This document shows positions 23,761 to 31,751 of a DNA stretch of 64,000 bases, piece after piece. The notes beneath the pieces were generated by a model. That model did no database searches and was not told the DNA's origin. It saw only the letters and a program-made list of their open reading frames with translations. Each line of letters begins with the position of its first letter. Positions within the stretch are counted from its first letter, which is position 1. This stretch comes from JADKFD01 sp050250665 (lineage in GTDB: Bacteria > Pseudomonadota > Gammaproteobacteria > Xanthomonadales > SZUA-5), in the NCBI GenBank assembly GCA_050250665.1, contig JBFWOF010000002.1:62001-126000 (forward strand). The letters run 5' to 3'. Position numbers and translations under genes: made by a program.

Positions 23761-25127
23761 GGCGTCGGGTCGCTGGCAACGGCGGATGATTCGGGTGCGG
23801 CACTGTACCAGTCGAGCCGGCGGGTCAGGTACATGGCCGTGGCCAGCAGCAGCGCGAGGCCGATGGCACCCAGCAGCAAGGACAGCTCTTCCGCCTGGAT
23901 CAGCACCAGCAGGAAACCATAGAGCCCAGCCAGCACGCCGCCGCCGAGCAGGCCGCGCAGCCAGCCCTGCAATACCGCGGCACTGTAACCGCCGACCATG
24001 GCAACGACGGCACCGGCCGCGAGCAGATAGGCACTGACAAATCCAACATGTTCGGACAGCGCCAGCAGCAGCAGGTAGAACACCGCCAGTGCGAGGCCCA
24101 CCAGTGCGTAGTGGAAGGGATGCAGGCGCACACCGACCAATACTTCGGTGAGGAACAGCGCCGCCATGGTCAAGGCGAGCACCAGAATGCCGTACTTGGC
24201 GCTGCGCTCGTTCTGCTGGTACACGCCGCCGGGCTCCACCAGGGCCACACCCACGGCCTGCTGTCCCCAGACCGACATGGCATCGGCACTACGGATCAGC
24301 GTGGGAATGCCGGTGGAGAGATCCAGCAGTCGCCAGTCGGCGCTGAAGCCCTGAGCGCTGATCTCGCGCTGGCGCGGCAGGGCGCCACCGGCAAATCCCG
24401 GATGTGGCCAGTCGCCGCTCAGCGCGAACTCGAATTCGGCGGCGTTGGGCACCACATTCAGCGCCCGGGCGCCGGCCAGTTCCAGTTCCAGCGACACCGG
24501 CACGCGCTCGGGGCCGTCCTCTGGCCAGGGAATCGGAGCGCTGAGCACCGGTCGATCGAAACTGCTGTTGCCCGCCGGTACCGCTCCCAGATTCCAGCGC
24601 TCGGCACTGGGCTTGAGCTGTACCGGCGATCCAGCCACGCTGAGCGTGCGAATTTCGCGCAGCCCGGTGAGATCGCCCGGCGCCAGCAGCAACGAGACCT
24701 GCTGCAGATTCCAGCCGTCTTCGACCTCGGCCGCCGCATCCATCTGCGAGCGGTCGAACTCGGCATCCACAGCCAGCTGCGCGGTATAGATCGGCAGAGC
24801 GTAAATGCCGAGCTGTCGCGATTCGGCGCTGAGGCTGGCACGCACCCGGGCCTCGGCTGCCGACAACAGCAGCCAGCGGCGTTCCTTGATCAGTTCATGG
24901 TCGGCATTGCTGCGCTCACGACTGTATTCGAAGCGCAGCAGCGGCAGCAGCACGTTCTGCTCCCGGCCCCAGCCGGCGGCAATGCGCTCTTCGGCCTCAC
25001 TGGCGAGGCCGGCGCGCTCGCGCACCAGTCCATAGATCAGACTCAGCGGTATCAGCAACAGCAATGACAGCGCGCCCAGCACAAACAGTTTGAAGGTGGT
25101 GGAGCTGGCGAACAGGGATCGGGTCAT
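23757..25127 (-). CDS. creD: CreD-like inner membrane protein
   Basis: A 456-residue membrane protein of the CreD family, in other bacteria induced by the CreBC system and linked to beta-lactam response and envelope integrity. An N-terminal transmembrane segment (LFVLGALSLLLLIPLSLIYG) is followed by a large periplasmic region and about five C-terminal helices. RFEYSRER, SALPIYTAQL-like YALPIYTAQ and RLHPFHYALVGLALAVFYLLLL (from about residue 350) are family signatures. The ATG at 25127 is chosen over a GTG at 25136. No creB or creC is in the window. It overlaps tsaB by four bases. Confidence 0.88.
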   Translation of the reverse strand: MTRSLFASSTTFKLFVLGALSLLLLIPLSLIYGLVRERAGLASEAEERIAAGWGREQNVLLPLLRFEYSRERSNADHELIKERRWLLLSAAEARVRASLSAESRQLGIYALPIYTAQLAVDAEFDRSQMDAAAEVEDGWNLQQVSLLLAPGDLTGLREIRTLSVAGSPVQLKPSAERWNLGAVPAGNSSFDRPVLSAPIPWPEDGPERVPVSLELELAGARALNVVPNAAEFEFALSGDWPHPGFAGGALPRQREISAQGFSADWRLLDLSTGIPTLIRSADAMSVWGQQAVGVALVEPGGVYQQNERSAKYGILVLALTMAALFLTEVLVGVRLHPFHYALVGLALAVFYLLLLALSEHVGFVSAYLLAAGAVVAMVGGYSAAVLQGWLRGLLGGGVLAGLYGFLLVLIQAEELSLLLGAIGLALLLATAMYLTRRLDWYSAAPESSAVASDPTP

Positions 25128-25317
25128 GATCGGCACACCGGGTTGGGTCAGTCATAGCTGAACCCAGAGCCGGGCGCGCCGTCGGGCAGTCAGCGTCGGG
25201 CTGATGGCGAAGGCGGGCAAGCAGCGGGCAGCCCCTGTTCCCACTTTGCATGCAAGGCGTGAAAGCGGACTTCAGCCGAGCCGGTCATTGTTTCGACACC
25301 TGCACAGGACCGGACCG

Positions 25318-25974
25318 ATGACTTCCCTGCTCTTCTCTACCTACGACGCCATCATTGAACGCCTGCGCGGCATGGGCGAATACGTCCCCCGCCTGGTGAT
25401 GCGCCTGATCATGGGCTGGGAGTTCTTTGAGGCTGGTCTGGAGAAATTCCGCGGCGACAACTGGTTCACCAGTATCCAGGACAGTTTTCCCTTCCCCTTC
25501 AACATGGTCCCGGCCGATTTCAGCTGGAATCTGTCCATCGTCTTCGAGATCGGCGGGGCGATTGCCCTGTGGCTGGGTCTGGGTACCCGCTTCTTCGCCT
25601 TCTCGCTGCTGTTCCTGACCTTCGTCGCAACCGCCGCTGTCCACTGGCCGAGCATGATCGGCATGTGGAGCGACCTGTTGAAGGGCTACGCGATTTCCGA
25701 CATGGGTCACGGCAACTTCAAGCTGCCGCTGCTGTTCGTGGTCATGCTGATTCCGCTGGTGTTCAACGGTGCCGGCAAGCTCAGCCTGGATCACCTGATC
25801 CGCGTCTGGATGGGCCGTCCCGAACCCGGTCCGACGATGGATGGCTATGCCGTGGGTCTGGGATTGGCCGTACTCGGCTTCCCCTTCCTGATGCTGATCC
25901 CGACCATCGGCCTGAGCTTCCTGGTCATCGCCGCACTGGCCGCCGGATACGAGTGGCGCAAGGGTCGGGCCTGA
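25318..25974 (+). CDS. DoxX family membrane protein
   Basis: A 218-residue inner-membrane protein with four main hydrophobic segments and an extra hydrophobic C-terminal pair. RLVMRLIMGWEFFEAGLEKF near the N-terminus, GLGTRFFAF and the LPLLFVVMLIPLVFNGAGKLSLD block fit DoxX. DoxX proteins have been linked to thiosulfate or quinone redox chemistry in some organisms, but the role here cannot be read from sequence. The ATG at 25318 is chosen over an upstream in-frame start at 25204, which lies in the spacer to creD. It is divergent from creD. Confidence 0.85.
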   Translation: MTSLLFSTYDAIIERLRGMGEYVPRLVMRLIMGWEFFEAGLEKFRGDNWFTSIQDSFPFPFNMVPADFSWNLSIVFEIGGAIALWLGLGTRFFAFSLLFLTFVATAAVHWPSMIGMWSDLLKGYAISDMGHGNFKLPLLFVVMLIPLVFNGAGKLSLDHLIRVWMGRPEPGPTMDGYAVGLGLAVLGFPFLMLIPTIGLSFLVIAALAAGYEWRKGRA

Positions 25975-26310
25975 ACTCGATGGCAGCTGGCTGGCTGAGC
26001 CGCCCCCTGTGGGAGCGGCTTCAGCCGCGATAAGCGGGCGTTCCGGGCGCTGCCGGAGTGCGTCTCGTCGAGCATCAAGCTCTGGAGGTAGGTCACGTTG
26101 ACCCGAAGGGTCTACGTGACAACTCTGCAAATCACGCCGGCCGCTTCACGGCCATCATTGCCGACTTCGGGATCCATGGCCTGCCCCGTCTTACCCGGAA
26201 GAAACTCCAACGGCGACAGTGACTTGCCGATTACCGAAGCGTCGCGGGCAGAGCCCGCTCCCACAGGCGCGACTCGGCGGAACCCGCGCCGCAGGTTCTG
26301 CCATCAGCGC
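25975..26310. repeat. Intergenic repeat region with two REP-like palindromes and a diverged GTAGGTCAC element
   Basis: No gene is seen. TGTGGGAGCGGCTTCAGCCG lies at 26008-26030; a GTAGGTCACGTTGACCCGAA element with a degraded right half at about 26091-26155; and TCGCGGGCAGAGCCCGCTCC at 26242-26265, just after the ychF end. The order (REP, GTAGGTCAC element, REP) resembles the 18.0 kb and 61.2 kb loci. Confidence 0.75.
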
Positions 26311-27402
26311 CTACACGTTGAAGCGGAAGTGCAGCACATCGCCTTCCTGCACGATGTAGTCCTTGCCTTCCAGCCGCAGCTTGCCCTCGGCCTTGGCGCC
26401 GGCCTCGCCCTTGAGACGGATGTAGTCCTCGTAGGCAATGGTTTCGGCGCGGATGAAGCCCTTCTCGAAATCGGTGTGGATCACGCCTGCGGCCTGCGGT
26501 GCGGTGAATCCGGCCTTGATGGTCCAGGCGCGCACTTCCTTTTCGCCAGCGGTGAAATAGGTCCGCAGGCCCAGCAGCTTGTAGCCGGCGCGGATCACCC
26601 GGTTCAAACCGGGCTCTTCCAGGCCCATGTCGGCCAGGAAGGCGCCGCGATCCTCGTCGTCCAGCTGCCCCAGCTCCTCTTCGATGGAAGCGCACACCGG
26701 CACCACTTCGGCGCCCTCGGTGGCCGCGCGCGCGCGCACGGCGTCCAGATAGGGGTTGTTCTCAAAGCCATCTTCCTTGACGTTGGCCACGTACATCACC
26801 GGCTTCATCGTCAACAGGAACAGTTCCCGCAGCAACGCACGCTCTTCGGGGCTGAGATCGACCGAACGTGCAGGCCGGCCGGCATTGAGCGCGTCGCGAA
26901 CCTTGGTCAGACCCGGCTTGCGTGCGATCGCTTCCTTGTCGTTGGCCTTGGCAGCGCGCTCGACCCGATTCAGCGCCTTCTCGACACTGTCGAGATCGGC
27001 CAGCGCCAGTTCGGTGTCGATGGTGTCGATATCGGAGATCGGATCGATCTTGCCGTTGACGTGGACGATGTCCTCGTTCTCGAAACAGCGCACGACGTGT
27101 GAGATCGCATCCACCTCACGGATATGCGCCAGAAACTGGTTGCCCAGGCCCTCGCCCTGCGCCGCGCCCTTGACCAGACCGGCGATATCGACGAACTCGA
27201 TCGTGGTCGGAATGATCTTCAGCGGCTTGGCAATCTTCGACAGGGCGTCGAGCCGCGGATCCGGCACCGGAACCACGCCGACATTGGGATCGATGGTGCA
27301 GAAGGGATAGTTGGCCGCAGCGATACCCGCCTTGGTCAAAGCGTTGAAAAGCGTGGACTTGCCGACGTTCGGCAGACCGACGATGCCGCATTTGATGCCC
27401 AT
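26311..27402 (-). CDS. ychF: Redox-regulated ribosome-associated ATPase/GTPase YchF
   Basis: A 363-residue Obg-family P-loop protein that binds ribosomes and prefers ATP. G1 is GLPNVGKST, the switch region reads DIAGLVKGAAQGEGLGN, and the G4-equivalent is NVKE in place of NKxD, the basis of its ATP preference. The C-terminal TGS-like domain ends in DVLHFRFNV, the family's usual end. It is the last gene of the prs-rplY-pth-ychF run, separated from pth by an inverted repeat. Confidence 0.96.
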   Translation of the reverse strand: MGIKCGIVGLPNVGKSTLFNALTKAGIAAANYPFCTIDPNVGVVPVPDPRLDALSKIAKPLKIIPTTIEFVDIAGLVKGAAQGEGLGNQFLAHIREVDAISHVVRCFENEDIVHVNGKIDPISDIDTIDTELALADLDSVEKALNRVERAAKANDKEAIARKPGLTKVRDALNAGRPARSVDLSPEERALLRELFLLTMKPVMYVANVKEDGFENNPYLDAVRARAATEGAEVVPVCASIEEELGQLDDEDRGAFLADMGLEEPGLNRVIRAGYKLLGLRTYFTAGEKEVRAWTIKAGFTAPQAAGVIHTDFEKGFIRAETIAYEDYIRLKGEAGAKAEGKLRLEGKDYIVQEGDVLHFRFNV

Positions 27403-27436
27403 GGTGCAGGTACTCCGCGGAAACGAGATCCGCCTT

Positions 27437-27521
27437 TGAGAAAAGTAAAAAGTGAAACGTAAAACGTCAATAAAAGCAGTGGTTTGACGCTCTGATTGAC
27501 GTTTTACGTTTTACGTTTCAC
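27437..27521. repeat. AAACGT-unit inverted repeat downstream of pth
   Basis: GTGAAACGTAAAACGTCAAT (27452-27471) faces ATTGACGTTTTACGTTTTAC and following bases (27495-27521). It gives a potential stem of about 20 bp with a 23-base loop, AT-rich in contrast with its surroundings. A sister structure is found after prs (29091-29157). It could be a processing or termination signal, but there is no classic T-tract. Confidence 0.8.
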
Positions 27522-27537
27522 CTTGCTTGCGTCGGCA

Positions 27538-28128
27538 TCAGGACCTTGCCGAAACCTTTGCCGTATGCAACAGCGTCATCGCCCGTTCCATTTCCCCATC
27601 CCGGCACAGCGGCATCACCGCCAGTGCGGCGTCGATGGCCTCGTGGATGGCCTGATCATCGGCGACGCTGGGCCGACCCAGCACCCAGGGAGTGACCATG
27701 TCCTTGCGCCCGGGATGACCGATACCGATGCGCAGTCGGTGAAACTTGCCATGCCCCAACTGGGCCATGGTGTCGCGCAATCCGTTCTGGCCACCATGGC
27801 CACCGTCGAACTTGAGCCGGGCCACGCCGGGCGGCAGGTCCAGCTCGTCATGCACCACCAGTGCTTCGGCTGGATCGATCTTGTAGTAGTTCAGCACCGC
27901 AGATATCGCGATGCCACTGCGGTTCATGTAGGTGGTGGGCTTGACCAGCAACAGGGTGTCGCGGCCACCGGCCGACTTGCCCACTTCAGCGTTGAGCCTG
28001 GATTCCATCAGCAGGCGCACACCCAGTTGCCCGGCCAACGCATCCAGAAACCAGAAGCCAGCATTGTGCCGTTGCCGGGCATGCTCTGCGCCCGGGTTGC
28101 CCAGGCCAAAAACCGCGCGTATCGCCAT
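27538..28128 (-). CDS. pth: Peptidyl-tRNA hydrolase
   Basis: It cleaves the ester bond of peptidyl-tRNAs released from stalled ribosomes. It has 196 residues, normal for the family. FGLGNPGAEHARQRHNAGF contains the catalytic His, TYMNRSG the conserved Asn, and LVVHDELDLPPG the Asp; GGHGGQNGLRD is the other signature. It lies 87 bp downstream of rplY, with a hairpin followed by a short T run in between. Confidence 0.96.
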   Translation of the reverse strand: MAIRAVFGLGNPGAEHARQRHNAGFWFLDALAGQLGVRLLMESRLNAEVGKSAGGRDTLLLVKPTTYMNRSGIAISAVLNYYKIDPAEALVVHDELDLPPGVARLKFDGGHGGQNGLRDTMAQLGHGKFHRLRIGIGHPGRKDMVTPWVLGRPSVADDQAIHEAIDAALAVMPLCRDGEMERAMTLLHTAKVSARS

Positions 28129-28160
28129 CGACGCTGAAAACCTCCGGGGACGCTCTGCTC

Positions 28161-28199
28161 AAAACGACATCGGCCGACCGTTTCCGGCCGGCCGATGTC
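28161..28199 (-). terminator. Probable intrinsic terminator/attenuator between rplY and pth
   Basis: On the minus strand GACATCGGCCG and CGGCCGATGTC form an 11-bp stem with a 12-base GC-rich loop, followed at once by GTTTTGAG. The stem is strong but the T run has only four bases, so termination may be partial. Confidence 0.6.
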
Positions 28200-28215
28200 T
28201 GCACACCAGTAACGA

Positions 28216-28914
28216 TTACTTCTTCGCAGCAGGCTTGGCCGGCGCAGCCGCAGGCTTGCCACCCGCAGCCGGCTTCTTGCCAGCCGCTGCCGGAGCCGCT
28301 TCGGCGCCTTCGGCGGCCTCTTCGGCTACTTCCTCGACCGTCATGCGGGCCACGACCACCGCCAGATCATGCTCGCGACCCAGCTTCAGCGAAGGCACTT
28401 CCACGCCTTCCGGCAGCTTGATGTCGGAGATGTGGATGGTGTCGCCCACATTCAGATTGGCCAGATCGATCTCCAGGTATTCCGGCAGATCCTTGGGCAG
28501 GCAGCTGATTTCCAGATCGTTGAGCTCGTGCAGCACCAGCGCGCCACCGGTCTTGCCGGCCGGCGAGATTTCCTGATTCAGGAAGTGCAGCGGCACGCGC
28601 AGACGCACCGGCTCGGTTTCCGACACGCGCTGGAAATCGATGTGCATCAGGTAGGGCTTGTACGGATGACGCTGCAGATCGCGCAACAGCGCCTTCTGCT
28701 TGTCGTTGCCCACATCCAGTTCCAGGATCGAGGTATAGAACCACTCGTTCTTGGCGTAGCGATAAGCCAGCAACTGGTCCAACTGCAGCAGGCGCGGCGC
28801 TTCACCGCCACCGTAAAGAATTGCCGGCACCTTGCCCGCGCGGCGAAGGCGGCGGCTCGCACCCTTACCTTCGTCGGTGCGGAACTCCACCGGCACGTTT
28901 CTGATCTTAGCCAT
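28216..28914 (-). CDS. rplY: 50S ribosomal protein L25, long (Ctc/TL5) form
   Basis: It binds 5S rRNA in the large subunit. It has 232 residues: an N-terminal L25 domain (RTDEGKGASRRLRRAGKVPAILYG, given from about residue 12), a C-terminal TL5 domain (HIDFQRV, LPEYLEIDLANLNVG), and an Ala/Lys/Pro-rich tail of about 25 residues. The two-domain form differs from the 94-residue E. coli L25 and is normal in many other bacteria. The ATG at 28914 gives the family N-terminus. Confidence 0.96.
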   Translation of the reverse strand: MAKIRNVPVEFRTDEGKGASRRLRRAGKVPAILYGGGEAPRLLQLDQLLAYRYAKNEWFYTSILELDVGNDKQKALLRDLQRHPYKPYLMHIDFQRVSETEPVRLRVPLHFLNQEISPAGKTGGALVLHELNDLEISCLPKDLPEYLEIDLANLNVGDTIHISDIKLPEGVEVPSLKLGREHDLAVVVARMTVEEVAEEAAEGAEAAPAAAGKKPAAGGKPAAAPAKPAAKK

Positions 28915-28934
28915 GTTCTGATTCCTTCATTGGT

Positions 28935-28957
28935 GGGTGTTCCATCCGGGTACACCC
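28935..28957 (-). promoter_or_regulatory. Hairpin in the rplY leader
   Basis: GGGTGT and ACACCC form a 6-bp stem about 20-43 bases upstream of the rplY start codon. It may affect translation of rplY; I do not recognise a known leader element. Confidence 0.3.
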
Positions 28958-29090
28958 TTGGGAGAAAGGTCGCGGCGTTCCACGCCACGCCTCACCTCAA
29001 CGCAACCGTCCGCGACCAGACGGTTCGAGGGGTGAGCATTGCGGACTGCGGTGTGCGGCAGATCGCAAGGCTCAAACCTCTCCAGGAGCT

Positions 29091-29157
29091 GTAAAACGTG
29101 AAACGTAAAACGTCAATTGGAAGCCGGCCCTGATTGACGTTTCACGTTTTACGTTTG
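29091..29157. repeat. AAACGT-unit inverted repeat downstream of prs
   Basis: The left arm GTAAAACGTGAAACGTAAAA (continuing CGTCAAT, to 29117) faces ATTGACGTTTCACGTTTTAC (29133-29152, continuing GTTT). The potential stem is about 23 bp with a short loop. It starts a few bases after the prs stop on the minus strand and closely resembles the structure after pth. Confidence 0.8.
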
Positions 29158-29164
29158 ACCGCTT

Positions 29165-30142
29165 CTAGTCCACATACAAGGAACTGACGCTCTCTCCCCC
29201 GGCGATGCGGCGGATGGTTTCCGCGAGCAGTTCGGCGACCGAGAGCTGGCGGATCTGCTTGCAGGCGCGGGCTTCGGGTCGCAGCGGAATGGTGTCGGTG
29301 ACGACCAGCTCGTCGAGCACCGATTTGCTGATGTTGTCGACGGCAGCGCCGGAGAGGACCGGATGCACGCAGTAGGCCACCACCTTGTTGGCGCCGCGCT
29401 CTTTCAGTGCTGCGGCCGCGGCACACAGGGTGCCGGCGGTGTCGACGATGTCATCGACCAGGATGCAGGTCTTGTTGGTGACGTCACCGATCAGGTTCAT
29501 CACCACCGATTCGTTGGCCTTGGGACGACGCTTGTCGATGATGGCGAGATCGGCATCATCGAGGCGCTTGGCCATGGCCCGGGCGCGAACCACGCCGCCG
29601 ACATCGGGAGCCACGACGATCAGCTCATCGCCGGCATAGTTGCGCCACATGTCGGCCAGCAGCACCGGCGAAGCATAGACATTGTCCAGCGGCACATCGA
29701 AAAAGCCCTGGATCTGGTCGGCGTGCAGGTCGACGGTCAACACCCGGTCGGTGCCGACGGTGCCGATGATGTCGGCCGCCACCTTGGCAGTGATCGGCAC
29801 CCGTGCGTTGCGCGCGCGGCGATCCTGGCGGGCGTAGCCGAAATAGGGCATGACCGCCGTGACTGAGGCGGCCGAGGCACGCTTGAAGGCATCGACCATC
29901 ACCAGCAGTTCCATCAGGTGATCGGCGGTCGGCGGCGAGGTGGGCTGGATCAGGTAAATGTGCTGGCTGCGCACATTTTCCATGATCTCGACCGCCACTT
30001 CGCCGTCGCTGAAGTGGCCAACATTGGCTTTGCCCAAAGGCACGCCAAGCTCGAAAGCGATCGAACTCGCGAGGCGCGGATGCGCGTTCCCGGTGAAAAT
30101 CATCAGCCCGGGATTATTGAGGTCGGTGCGTTTAGAGCTCAT
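29165..30142 (-). CDS. prs: Ribose-phosphate pyrophosphokinase (PRPP synthase)
   Basis: It makes PRPP from ribose-5-phosphate and ATP for nucleotide, His and Trp synthesis. It has 325 residues. FTGNAHPRLASSIA, GYARQDRRARNARVPIT, VLTVDLHADQIQGFF and the PRPP-binding loop ILVDDIVDTAGTL are diagnostic. The frame continues into the tRNA gene upstream to 30193; the ATG at 30142 lies 8 bases beyond the tRNA and gives the family N-terminus. The transcript probably carries tRNA-Gln and prs together, with prs freed by tRNA processing. Confidence 0.96.
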   Translation of the reverse strand: MSSKRTDLNNPGLMIFTGNAHPRLASSIAFELGVPLGKANVGHFSDGEVAVEIMENVRSQHIYLIQPTSPPTADHLMELLVMVDAFKRASAASVTAVMPYFGYARQDRRARNARVPITAKVAADIIGTVGTDRVLTVDLHADQIQGFFDVPLDNVYASPVLLADMWRNYAGDELIVVAPDVGGVVRARAMAKRLDDADLAIIDKRRPKANESVVMNLIGDVTNKTCILVDDIVDTAGTLCAAAAALKERGANKVVAYCVHPVLSGAAVDNISKSVLDELVVTDTIPLRPEARACKQIRQLSVAELLAETIRRIAGGESVSSLYVD

Positions 30143-30150
30143 AGGATTAT

Positions 30151-30226
30151 TGGCTGGGGCGCTAGGACTCGAACCTAGGAATGCGGGAATCAAAATCCCG
30201 TGCCTTACCAGCTTGGCGACGCCCCA
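30151..30226 (-). tRNA. tRNA-Gln (anticodon TTG)
   Basis: On the minus strand TGGGGCG and CGCCCCA form the 7-bp acceptor stem, followed by discriminator G and an encoded CCA. The anticodon arm is CGGGA-TTTTGAT-TCCCG, giving anticodon TTG. The T arm CTAGG-TTCGAGT-CCTAG is canonical. It lies between ispE and prs, the conserved site for a glutamine tRNA in many gammaproteobacteria. Confidence 0.97.
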
Positions 30227-30294
30227 AGCTGTCCGCAGTCGCTCGGAGGCCGTCCTTCAACGACACCAGAGACCGACTGTGGAGCCCGCTATTT

Positions 30295-31146
30295 TCAAGC
30301 GCCGGGGCTGATCTTGTCAAACCAATTCGTGATTGAGCTCGCGGCGCGGCCAATCCAGCCCGGCGGCAGGCCTTCCACGGCGCGCTGTGCCGAGTCCAGA
30401 TCCGACGTCTGCGCGTACACCGCACTGCCGCTGCCACTGAGGTGGGCGCTGCCTGTACGCCTGCGCAGCCAGTCCATCGCCGCCCGGACAGCGGGCTCGC
30501 GCACGGCCAGCGCCGTGAATACATTGTCGCCGGGCGGGTCATCGCGATAGTCGTGGGGATCCATCGGCGCGCAATCGCGTTTGAGTGCCGGATCGGCGAA
30601 CATCGGCCCGGTGGCCAGAGCCACGCCGGGAAAGATCACGGCATAACTGCGCGGCACGTAGGGCAAGGGCGTCAGTATCTCGCCGACACCGGCGGCAAAG
30701 GCGGGTTGCTGGCCGATGAACACCGGCACGTCCGCACCCAGTTCGGCGCCGATACGGATCAGCTCGGGCACGGCCAGATGCAAGTCCCACAACTGGTTCA
30801 GTCCCAGCAGCACCGCTGCCGCGTCGGCACTGCCGCCACCGAGGCCTGCGCCGCTGGGCACCTGTTTGCGCAAGCTCAGCGTACAGCCCCGATCAGGCCC
30901 GGCCAGGCGCTGCAAGCGGCGCGCAGCGCGGACCACCAGATCGGATTCGGGCGGCACCTCGACCAGCCCGCCGCGACGGGCGATGATGCCGTCATCACGG
31001 TCGGCGATCTCCAGCTCATCGCACCAGTCGATCAGCTCGAAGGCCGTCTGCAACAGGTGATAGCCATCGGCGCGGCGGCCGATGATGTGCAGAAAACGGT
31101 TGAGCTTGGCTGGCGGTCGCAGCGACAGCACCGGGCTCGGGCTCAT
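30295..31146 (-). CDS. ispE: 4-diphosphocytidyl-2-C-methyl-D-erythritol kinase
   Basis: A GHMP kinase of the MEP isoprenoid pathway. It has 283 residues. PAKLNRFLHIIGRRADGYH is the N-terminal signature, PSGAGLGGGSADAAA the ATP-binding loop, and LSGSGSAVYA the C-terminal GHMP block. The frame extends upstream to 31542, but the ATG at 31146 overlaps the lolB stop (ATGA) and precedes the conserved PAKLN. It is translationally coupled to lolB. Confidence 0.95.
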   Translation of the reverse strand: MSPSPVLSLRPPAKLNRFLHIIGRRADGYHLLQTAFELIDWCDELEIADRDDGIIARRGGLVEVPPESDLVVRAARRLQRLAGPDRGCTLSLRKQVPSGAGLGGGSADAAAVLLGLNQLWDLHLAVPELIRIGAELGADVPVFIGQQPAFAAGVGEILTPLPYVPRSYAVIFPGVALATGPMFADPALKRDCAPMDPHDYRDDPPGDNVFTALAVREPAVRAAMDWLRRRTGSAHLSGSGSAVYAQTSDLDSAQRAVEGLPPGWIGRAASSITNWFDKISPGA

Positions 31147-31751
31147 TCGAAGGTCCAGCTGCGCACCGAGACCCGCACCTGATGTTCGCCCGAGCGCGCA
31201 AAGAGTTTGCGCGGCAGCGGCGGGTTCTGGCCCTGGTCGAATTCGACATAGCTGATGTCCCAATCGCTCTGTCGGAGCCGGGCCAGCACGCCATCGGCAG
31301 TGAATTCCACGGCGCTGCGGGCTCTGGGCGCGCGCATGCCCAGCACCCAGTAACGCAGCGCATCGGCCGGCAGATGCCAGTTGAGTTCGCGCGCCAGCAG
31401 CGATTCGGCCGTGCCGGCCACCCTGACCGCGCCATTGGATTCGATCAGCAGTGCCTGACCCGGCTGCACTTCCAGACGCCAGCTCTGACCGGAAACCGGC
31501 GCAATGAAACGCAGGCTGTAGGCGGGGCCGCGCTGCTTCCATTCGAAACGGCCACTGCCGCCGTCCTTGCCGTCGCTGATCGCGATACGACCGGAGATTT
31601 CAAAGTCGGTGCGCGCACGCAGCTCGGCTTCGCGCTCCGTCAGCAGCCTTTCGCCGAGTACCACGTCGGCGTCGCGGTCGGGCTTGAGCGCCTTGGGCGT
31701 GCACGCCGGCAGCAGGCAGATCAGCGCCAGCACCCACGCGTAGCGGCTCAA
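31143..31751 (-). CDS. lolB: Outer-membrane lipoprotein receptor LolB
   Basis: LolB receives lipoproteins from LolA and inserts them into the outer membrane. It is 202 residues from a TTG at 31751: MSRYAWVLALICLLPAC has a lipobox (LPAC, Cys17), and FEISGRIAISDGKDGGSGRFEW fits the family (from about residue 45). No ATG precedes the signal peptide in a sensible place. The TTG overlaps the TPR gene's stop as TTGA, the same type of overlap as its neighbours, which supports this start. It is part of the TPR-lolB-ispE operon. Confidence 0.88.
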   Translation of the reverse strand: MSRYAWVLALICLLPACTPKALKPDRDADVVLGERLLTEREAELRARTDFEISGRIAISDGKDGGSGRFEWKQRGPAYSLRFIAPVSGQSWRLEVQPGQALLIESNGAVRVAGTAESLLARELNWHLPADALRYWVLGMRAPRARSAVEFTADGVLARLRQSDWDISYVEFDQGQNPPLPRKLFARSGEHQVRVSVRSWTFE

